This document shows, piece by piece, positions 31,322 through 36,735 of a stretch of 36,735 nt of DNA (positions within the stretch are counted from its first letter, which is position 1; every line of letters starts with the position of its first letter). Both the position numbers and the translations under genes were made by a program. The DNA lies in the NCBI GenBank assembly GCA_019912425.1, contig JAIOIU010000021.1, positions 1 to 36,735 on the forward strand, written 5' to 3'. The stretch comes from Candidatus Methylomirabilis tolerans. GTDB taxonomy: Bacteria; Methylomirabilota; Methylomirabilia; Methylomirabilales; Methylomirabilaceae. The notes beneath the pieces are model-generated. The model was not told the DNA's origin. It saw only the letters and a list, made by a program, of their open reading frames with translations, and did not search any database.

Positions 31322-31660
31322 CTACCTCCGCAGTTCTGATTCTCTCGCAAGCTGCTTGACCTGCTGAGGCGACACATAGTACCGCCCGCCACAGGTCTGG
31401 TTAGTCCCGGCCGCCAGCTCTTCCCGAACGATCTCGCTGGTCCCCATAGTCAGCCCATAGACCGTCCCGCCAAGCACCACCGTCGCAGCGCAGGTGACAA
31501 GCTTGAGCGGGAGCGTGATCACGGTGGCAATTACGCTGACCGCGCCGGCGGATACATCTGCCCCCAGGCTGGTCTCCCCGGCCCTCGCCCAGGACGCCGT
31601 CCCCATCTGCACTAAGAGGCACAGCGCAAGGATCGCTGTCAGTCGTCTGAACGGCTTCAT
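31322..31660 (-). CDS. Small exported protein of unknown function
   Basis: I do not recognise this 112-residue protein. It has a clear signal peptide (RLTAILALCLLVQMG, cleavage near ARAGE). A hydrophobic, glycine-rich middle follows (VIATVITLPLKLVTCAATVVLGGTVYGL), with a tail containing a second Cys (TCGGRYYVSPQQVKQL). Two Cys may form a disulfide. It is 104 bases upstream of the TIGR04073-like gene in the same direction, and both resemble small helical exported proteins, so they may share a complex or ancestry. A palindrome at 31681-31704 precedes it. Confidence 0.75.
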   Translation of the reverse strand: MKPFRRLTAILALCLLVQMGTASWARAGETSLGADVSAGAVSVIATVITLPLKLVTCAATVVLGGTVYGLTMGTSEIVREELAAGTNQTCGGRYYVSPQQVKQLARESELRR

Positions 31661-31680
31661 GCTGTTATCCTCCCGACTCC

Positions 31681-31704
31681 GAAACGGTCCGAGATCACCG
31701 TTTC
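31681..31704. promoter_or_regulatory. Perfect palindrome before the small exported protein gene
   Basis: GAAACGGT and ACCGTTTC form a perfect 8-bp inverted repeat around 8 bases, 20 bases before the ATG. It is a plausible repressor/activator site or a leader hairpin that could influence translation. Confidence 0.5.
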
Positions 31705-31746
31705 AATAGTCGCTGTCATAGAACCTGCGTTCCCTGCACCCCACAC

Positions 31747-31774
31747 CTTGAACTTCAAACCTTGAACGTTGAAC
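31747..31774. repeat. Heptamer repeat, GTTCAAN family
   Basis: CTTGAAC, TTCAAAC, CTTGAAC and GTTGAAC occur in exact 7-base register between uppS and the small exported gene. To the left CACCCCACACC resembles the GGGTGTC family seen at the right edge. Confidence 0.5.
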
Positions 31775-31784
31775 GACTCTTTCC

Positions 31785-32561
31785 TTACACCCCAAACCGG
31801 CGCTCACGCTGCTGAAAGCTTCGAATGGCTCGAAGGAAGTCGATCTTTCTGAAGACCGGCCAGTAGGCGTCACAAAAGTAATACTCGCTGTATGCGCTCT
31901 GCCAGAGCAGGAACCCGCTCAGTCGAACCTCGCCGCTGGTTCGGATGATGAGATCGGGATCGGGCAGATCGTATGTGTAGAGATACTTGCCGATCTCATC
32001 GATGGAAATCTCATCGATCATCTTCTCCAACGGGACTCTTTGCGCTGACTTCTCCCTGAGCATGGTTGCAATGGCATCCGCAATCTCCTGCCGCCCGCCA
32101 TACCCCACAGCAACATTCAGGAAAAAGGCGTCGTAGTCTCGTGTCGCCTCCTCTGCCTCGTGGATCGCTTTTACGGTAGACGAAGGAAGGAGTTCCATTT
32201 TGCCGATAGCCCTGATCCGCATCCGCTTCCGGTGTACCTTTGGATCCCGGGCAGTGTCACGCATCTTCTTCTCAATCAGCGCCAGAAGACCGTCCACCTC
32301 TTCCTGGCTTCGAGATACGTTTTCAGTGGAAAAGATCCATACGGTCACCATCCTGATCTCGAGTTCCTCGCACCAATTCAGGACCTCTTCCAGCTTCTCC
32401 GCTCCCATCCTGTGGCCTTCAAGGATACTGGAATATCCGCGCTCTCTCGCGTAGCGCCGATTGCCATCAAGGATCAGACCGATGTGCCGGGGCAGCTCTC
32501 CGCCTCGAACTTCCTGAAACAGCCGCCCTTCGTACAGGCGGTACAGCAGATGCGTGAACAT
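31785..32561 (-). CDS. uppS: Undecaprenyl diphosphate synthase
   Basis: UppS makes the C55 lipid carrier for peptidoglycan and other polymers. The 258-residue protein has the family start LPRHIGLILDGNRRYARERG with catalytic Asp32, the central WIFSTENVSRSQEEVDGLL, and the end DPDLIIRTSGEVRLSGFLLWQSAYSEYYF. The ATG at 32561 is preferred; a TTG at 32591 adds 10 residues. Its stop is near heptamer repeats. Downstream of the site-2 protease gene, it is in the same strand; in many bacteria uppS and a site-2 protease lie in one cluster with cdsA and dxr, which are absent here. Confidence 0.93.
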   Translation of the reverse strand: MFTHLLYRLYEGRLFQEVRGGELPRHIGLILDGNRRYARERGYSSILEGHRMGAEKLEEVLNWCEELEIRMVTVWIFSTENVSRSQEEVDGLLALIEKKMRDTARDPKVHRKRMRIRAIGKMELLPSSTVKAIHEAEEATRDYDAFFLNVAVGYGGRQEIADAIATMLREKSAQRVPLEKMIDEISIDEIGKYLYTYDLPDPDLIIRTSGEVRLSGFLLWQSAYSEYYFCDAYWPVFRKIDFLRAIRSFQQRERRFGV

Positions 32562-32639
32562 GCTGTGTCGTTCTTCCTTCGCTTGAACCAAGCCGATCGC
32601 TCCTTCTTTCCGGAGTTCTCAGTCTCTCCACCGAGGGAC

Positions 32640-33728
32640 TTACGATTCCGAGAGATTGAAGGGCGACGGCGTGATGACGCTGAGCAACAGCAGCAGCGAC
32701 GCAAAGCCTACCAGCCTTCTGCGTTCATCCAGTCTGGTTACATCGTTGAGAGGAGGAGGATGTTTCAGCCCAAGGATCAGGGAGAGCGATGCCCAAAACA
32801 GCCACCCTGGCCAATACGCGATCCCCATACCGACCAGCACAAGCAGCGCGCAGATCGCCACCATTCGATGCCGTTTCCCCACCAGCGCATACGCAATGTG
32901 ACCGCCATCCAGTTGACCAATCGGGAGCAGGTTCAGCGCCGTCACGAACAGACCGATCCAGCCGGCGAAAGCCACCGGGTGCAACAGAACATCGCCTCCT
33001 TGGGGTATCGGTCCCAGCGTCAACCATTGCAGGAGCGAAAACAAGAGCGGTGTCCCGAGGGCAATGCCGGCATGTTCATCCGAACCTGTCAGAATCAACT
33101 TCGACCAGCGCAGGCCCACGACGATGGCCGGCAGTGCCACGCACAACCCTGCAAGCGGTCCTGCGATCCCGACATCGAAAAGCGCTCTGCGATCGGTAAC
33201 CGGCGACTTCATCTTGATGAACGCCCCGAAGGTTCCAAGCCCAACCGGAGCGGGAATAAAATAGGGCAGCGTGACGGTGATACCATACCGTCGAGCGGTA
33301 AAGTAATGTCCGAACTCATGAATACCAAGGATTAAAAGAAGCGTGACTGCAAAGGGAAGCCCCTGCACTATCGACCATGGATCCGCCAGGGGATGGGCGC
33401 CGCGGTTGATGGCACCCACAAATACAGTGGTCGTAAGGGTAGCGAGAAAGAGAAGGATATTCACCCACAGGCCCGAACGAAACAGGCTTTTTTCGGGCAT
33501 CACCCGGAGGATCGCCAGGTCCTCTTCGTCCTGGAGCATCGGGTAATAGCCGTGGGGGGCAAGTCGTTCCGTCAGTTCGGCCACAGCCTTGCCGGGGTCG
33601 ATCAGCAATCTTCCTTTGAAACGGACAGTCCCATCAAGCAGACGCCCCTCGCTAATCGCAAAGACGCCTGCCACCTCCCGTTCAAGAAAAAAAACGGCGT
33701 CCTCTTCCGGATTCAGCCAGCTTGCCAT
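32640..33728 (-). CDS. Site-2 protease family (M50) intramembrane metalloprotease, EGY-like
   Basis: The 362-residue protein has HEFGH (137-141) on one helix and LLPIGQLDGGH (267-277) on another, the zinc ligands of M50 proteases. A short soluble N-terminal domain (about 80 residues) precedes six to seven helices. It contains GTFGAFIKMKSPVTDRRALF as in the EGY/cyanobacterial group, and no PDZ domain, unlike RseP. Substrates may be anti-sigma factors or other membrane proteins. It lies between tonB and uppS. Confidence 0.92.
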   Translation of the reverse strand: MASWLNPEEDAVFFLEREVAGVFAISEGRLLDGTVRFKGRLLIDPGKAVAELTERLAPHGYYPMLQDEEDLAILRVMPEKSLFRSGLWVNILLFLATLTTTVFVGAINRGAHPLADPWSIVQGLPFAVTLLLILGIHEFGHYFTARRYGITVTLPYFIPAPVGLGTFGAFIKMKSPVTDRRALFDVGIAGPLAGLCVALPAIVVGLRWSKLILTGSDEHAGIALGTPLLFSLLQWLTLGPIPQGGDVLLHPVAFAGWIGLFVTALNLLPIGQLDGGHIAYALVGKRHRMVAICALLVLVGMGIAYWPGWLFWASLSLILGLKHPPPLNDVTRLDERRRLVGFASLLLLLSVITPSPFNLSES

Positions 33729-33839
33729 ATCTTATTTATATCACGGACCCTATGAGCCGTCAAAACCTTCCACCGCCTCCCTGCAGAACTCTATGCCGCA
33801 TAACGGCAGGCCCTTCGACAGGTATCCAGGCAGCGAGAC

Positions 33840-34772
33840 TCATTGATCCCTGGGACTTGCACGGCTTACATGATAGTAAAAGGCCGCTCGAATATTCAGC
33901 CGTTCGAAGCTCATCCGCTCCGGAAACGGACCGAAGGGGGTAGCTTGCCGGATTGCTCGAATCGCCTCGTTATCCAGCGGAGCGATACCGGAGGTCTGAG
34001 TAAGCTGCAAGTCGCTCAAGCGGCCATCGCGGGTAATCCCAAAGGTGATCACGAGATTTCCGGTCAAGCCTCGCGCGTCCTGAGGGTAACTCCACACATT
34101 TTCAATTCGCCTTTTCACTCCAAGCAGATAGGACGCAAACCGCGAGTCCTTGCTGTCCAACGACACAGTCGGTCCTCCAGGAGCATCTATGTCGCCTCCC
34201 TCCCCCGCATCAGTCCCCTGGTCGGGATATTGTTGAGCATCGAGGCTTTTCCAAAGCAAAGCCAGTTGCCCTCTGAGATCGGAAGCGCGAGTCGATCCAC
34301 CGACACCTTCGCCTTCAAGTGGCTCTATGTGAGCCGGCTTTTGGTTGGGGGTAACGGCCGGCCCCGACAATGTCCGCAGCGGAGGCGGCACCCAAGGGGT
34401 AAGCGCAGCGTGACGGGCAGAAGGGATGTCGGGCTTCGCTACTGTCGGCGATGCGGTCGGCGGAGTTGCACGCGCTGCATGCGGAGGAGCCGCTTTGAGG
34501 CGCGCAAGGCCTGACTTTTTCGATATTCTCGATTGGTCTATCTTTTTCGCAGGCTGGTGGGCGCGAGCGGCAAACTTTTTGAGGATCCGATGGCTACGCG
34601 GAGGCGGGGTCTGCCCGTGAACGGGTTGATTGATAATCCGGACCTGAAGCGGTCGATCGGCAGGTAGCCGGGCAGACAACTGCATTACGCTGAGCAAGCC
34701 GACAAGCACCAGATGCGCCAGCAGTGAAAAGATAATGAAGTTGCGGATCTGCGGAGACCCAGCAGGCATCAT
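33840..34772 (-). CDS. TonB family energy-transducing protein
   Basis: TonB transmits energy from the inner membrane to outer-membrane receptors. The 310-residue protein has an N-terminal anchor (about residues 12-30, NFIIFSLLAHLVLVGLLSVM). A long Pro/Ala-rich middle (TPPPRSHR, AATPPTASPT-type) follows, then the C-terminal domain SYLLGVKRRIENVWSYP to FGPFPERMSFERLNI. I choose ATG 34772 because the likely promoter starts transcription near 34810, which would make a GTG at 34808 leaderless. No strong ribosome site is visible. It follows the importer genes on the same strand, without exbB or exbD. Confidence 0.82.
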   Translation of the reverse strand: MMPAGSPQIRNFIIFSLLAHLVLVGLLSVMQLSARLPADRPLQVRIINQPVHGQTPPPRSHRILKKFAARAHQPAKKIDQSRISKKSGLARLKAAPPHAARATPPTASPTVAKPDIPSARHAALTPWVPPPLRTLSGPAVTPNQKPAHIEPLEGEGVGGSTRASDLRGQLALLWKSLDAQQYPDQGTDAGEGGDIDAPGGPTVSLDSKDSRFASYLLGVKRRIENVWSYPQDARGLTGNLVITFGITRDGRLSDLQLTQTSGIAPLDNEAIRAIRQATPFGPFPERMSFERLNIRAAFYYHVSRASPRDQ

Positions 34773-34816
34773 TCGCGAGCCGTCATCGTGACTCTTAACT
34801 TTTAACACTGGCAGCT

Positions 34817-34846
34817 ACAGTAGTCCGCAACTATCACCCTTGTCAA
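34817..34846 (-). promoter_or_regulatory. Likely promoter of the TonB-family gene
   Basis: TTGACA (34841-34846) and TACTGT (34817-34822) on the minus strand are spaced by 18 bases, just after the ABC ATPase stop. Transcription would begin near 34810. I see no iron-box palindrome overlapping it. Confidence 0.5.
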
Positions 34847-34858
34847 GAGTGGATCGTT

Positions 34859-35677
34859 CTATGGGGCGTCTTCGCGAGCGGGAAACAGGTCGAGTGTATC
34901 CGGCAGAATGGTCGCCCAGGGAATACCGCGTCCGGGGTGCCGCTCGACAAATACGGGCACGCCAAAGACCTCCTGGATCAAATCCGGCCGGATGACCTCG
35001 TCCGGGGGACCGTCCGCAACGATACGGCCTAATGATAGAAAGACCAGACGGTCGAAATAGAGTGAGGACAGATTCAGATCGTGCATGGATGAGATCACCG
35101 TCAGACCGTGCTTCACGTTGAGGTCCCTGATCAGTGAGAGAATCCGAAGCTGGTGACTGAGATCGAGGGAGCGCGTCGGCTCGTCGAGAAGCAGCAGGCG
35201 CGGCTTTTGTGCCAGCGCCATCGCCAGGATGACCCGTTGGCGCTCCCCTCCAGAAAGCTCGTTGTATGGGCGGCTCGAAGCGGGCAGCAGATCGGTGGCA
35301 GTGATCGCCGCCTCCACCGCCTCCAGGTCCTCACACGTTGGGCCCCGGTAGCGATGCAGATAGGGCGTCCGTCCCAGCAGCACCACTTCCCTCACGGTGA
35401 GGGCGTAAGGCAGCGGCAACTCCTGGGGAACCATAGCAATCACTCGCGCCAACTCTGCACGACTCATCCCGCCGACGACGTTACCCTCAAAGGAGACCTT
35501 CCCCTCGCTTGGATGCAGCAGTCCCAGCATCAACTTCAGGAGGGTCGTCTTGCCCGAACCATTCGGACCCAGGATCGCCACGCGTTCGCCCTGCCCGATG
35601 AACAGATCGATTCTCGCAAGTCCGAAACCGCTCGGATACGTAAAATGCACGGCATCGAAACGGATCCCTGGTCTCAT
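34859..35677 (-). CDS. Iron/cobalamin-type ABC transporter ATPase (FecE/BtuD-like)
   Basis: The 272-residue ATPase has Walker A LGPNGSGKTT (36-45), Q-loop MVPQELPLP, signature LSGGE (141-145), Walker B LLLLDEP (161-167) and the following TRSLDLSHQLRIL. It energises uptake of a metal-chelate, heme or vitamin B12 with the permease gene overlapping by ATGA. The substrate cannot be decided from the ATPase. Confidence 0.92.
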   Translation of the reverse strand: MRPGIRFDAVHFTYPSGFGLARIDLFIGQGERVAILGPNGSGKTTLLKLMLGLLHPSEGKVSFEGNVVGGMSRAELARVIAMVPQELPLPYALTVREVVLLGRTPYLHRYRGPTCEDLEAVEAAITATDLLPASSRPYNELSGGERQRVILAMALAQKPRLLLLDEPTRSLDLSHQLRILSLIRDLNVKHGLTVISSMHDLNLSSLYFDRLVFLSLGRIVADGPPDEVIRPDLIQEVFGVPVFVERHPGRGIPWATILPDTLDLFPAREDAP

Positions 35678-36735
35678 CGCCACTCAGACTCTCGCCCAGT
35701 GCGCCGAAGCAGAAAGAGGAAAAGAGGACCTCCGAGCAGGGCCGTGAAGATCCCTACGGGGAGCTCTGTCGGGGCGGCAATGGAGCGCGCCGCCGTATCC
35801 GCCAATACCAGAAGGGTCGCGCCGGCCAAGGCCGAGGCCGGCACAAGCCGTCGGTGATCGGGCCCGATCAGGAGGCGCAGGATATGCGGAACGGCCAGCC
35901 CCAGGAATCCGATCAGACCGCTGATGCTGACCGCGGCGCCCGTCAGCAGCGCCCCGAGCGTAATGATTCTTCCGGCTTCCCGATCTAAGTCTACCCCCAA
36001 GGCTTGCGCCCCCTCCTCTCCCACCGCCAGGGCATTCAGCGAGATCGCATACCCATACGCCATAACAATCCCTACGAGAATGATCGACCCTACTACCAAC
36101 AGTTGTCGCGGATCATTGACCGCGATCCCACCCATAAGCCAGGTAAATACTCGACGAAGCCGAAACTCGCTCCCCTCAAAGAGTAAGATGCTCAAGGAGC
36201 CCAGATAGCCGAGGACAGTATTGACAATAACACCGGCGAGCAGCAGGGTCACCGGCGAGCATCGCCCATCTACTCGTGAGAGTCGGTAGACCAGCAGTAC
36301 CGCCAGCAGGCCGCCGACGAAAGCTGAGAACGCCACCGATCCGAAGCCGAGGATAGAGGCCGGTGGCAGGACAAGCATGGCCACCGTCGCCGAAAAGCCG
36401 GCGCCGGCCGATGTGCCGATGATATACGGATCGGCGAGCGGATTGCGAAGGAGCCCCTGGAATAGGACGCCGGCAGTCGCCAAGGCTGCGCCCACCAGTG
36501 CCCCACCCAACACTCTGGGCAGTCTAAGTTCCAGCAGGATCGTCTCATCCGCCGCCTGCCAGGTCACCGGACCGACCGAAATACCGGCCGACCGAAGAAG
36601 GATTTTGAGGATGGTTACGGGATCTAATGCGACCGCACCCTGCATGATGCCAACAAGCAGCGCCAAGAAAAGTACAATGGAGAGAATCAGATAGGTGCGA
36701 AACGCAGGGTGTCGGGTGTCGGGTGTCGGGTGTAG
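35674..36735 (-). CDS. FecCD/BtuC-family ABC transporter permease, 5' end not in window
   Basis: About ten helices and the motif LRLPRVLGGALVGAALATAGVLFQGLLRNPLADPYI (read as the family's RLPR...A..G..Q..LRNPLADP) identify the permease of iron-siderophore, heme or cobalamin importers. SGLIGFLGLAVPHILRLLIGPDHR is the family's coupling region. The frame stays open to the right edge, so the start is outside or a TTG at 36666 that would begin mid-helix; I treat it as truncated. The substrate-binding protein is probably beyond the edge. Confidence 0.9.
   Translation of the reverse strand, partial: LHPTPDTRHPAFRTYLILSIVLFLALLVGIMQGAVALDPVTILKILLRSAGISVGPVTWQAADETILLELRLPRVLGGALVGAALATAGVLFQGLLRNPLADPYIIGTSAGAGFSATVAMLVLPPASILGFGSVAFSAFVGGLLAVLLVYRLSRVDGRCSPVTLLLAGVIVNTVLGYLGSLSILLFEGSEFRLRRVFTWLMGGIAVNDPRQLLVVGSIILVGIVMAYGYAISLNALAVGEEGAQALGVDLDREAGRIITLGALLTGAAVSISGLIGFLGLAVPHILRLLIGPDHRRLVPASALAGATLLVLADTAARSIAAPTELPVGIFTALLGGPLFLFLLRRTGRESEWR
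36707..36733. repeat. Tandem GGGTGTC heptamers at the right edge
   Basis: Three exact copies of GGGTGTC, then GGGTGT, lie in a 27-base run ending just before the window edge. In the minus-strand reading they fall within the open frame of the permease (as CACCCGACA-type codons), so either the gene start lies right of them or the permease begins at 36666 and this is intergenic. Confidence 0.5.

Noticed and set aside
32160-33335. Long plus-strand open frame (391 codons) opposite uppS and the site-2 protease
   Set aside because: It is antisense to two clear genes, is rich in Arg/Gln/Pro/Ser typical of shadow frames, and has no ribosome site or domain.

Overview
The window is a Gram-negative-type chromosomal segment of high but not extreme GC, densely packed with housekeeping genes. 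TonB, lipoboxes, an MltG lytic transglycosylase and a site-2 protease point to a two-membrane cell. The combination of a mycobacterial-Sdh1-like succinate dehydrogenase, a cyanobacterial-style long isocitrate dehydrogenase, an exosortase-associated small protein and many heptamer repeats suggests a deep-branching environmental lineage. My best guess is a Candidatus Methylomirabilis / NC10-type bacterium, but this is inference and not proven by any single gene. I see no prophage, insertion sequence, CRISPR array or rRNA.

Layout. Bases 1-1800 hold the end of a metal ABC permease, then a 1-Cys-like peroxiredoxin, a small unknown protein and a DoxX membrane protein. Bases 1834-6461 carry folC, glmU and glmS on the plus strand (folate polyglutamylation, then UDP-GlcNAc precursor supply). 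Bases 6480-7930 hold two tail-to-tail toxin-antitoxin modules (Phd/RelE-like and AbrB/VapC-like), between glmS and glgC. From 9395 to 15510 the minus strand holds a TCA-cycle block in the order icd, mdh, coiled-coil lipoprotein, sdhC, sdhA, sdhB. A macro-domain protein and an osmoprotectant-type ABC importer (ATPase plus fused permease/binding protein) follow at 15719-18653.

Bases 18972-19577 hold a small unknown gene, tRNA-Leu(UAA), a shared terminator and initiator tRNA-Met. The minus strand then carries rlmN, a TPR lipoprotein, mltG and ruvX. An endonuclease III-like plus-strand gene converges on a threonine synthase fused to a LeuA-type allosteric domain. Next come a minimal zincin, a rhomboid protease, pcm, a primary-like sigma factor, a SAM hydroxide adenosyltransferase and a hotdog thioesterase. 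After tRNA-Leu(CAG) and msrB there are two small exported proteins, uppS, an EGY-like site-2 protease, a TonB protein and a BtuCD/FecCD-type importer that runs off the right edge.

How they fit together: icd, mdh and sdh give three TCA steps in one transcription direction. TonB and the BtuCD-type importer form a plausible outer-to-inner-membrane uptake route. glmU, glmS, mltG and uppS all serve envelope synthesis. The most notable points are the succinate dehydrogenase anchor resembling the mycobacterial Rieske-containing type, the threonine synthase/LeuA regulatory-domain fusion, and period-7 repeats in intergenic sites, two of which have an array-spacer-inverted-array layout. Promoter calls are by-eye matches to sigma-70 consensus.
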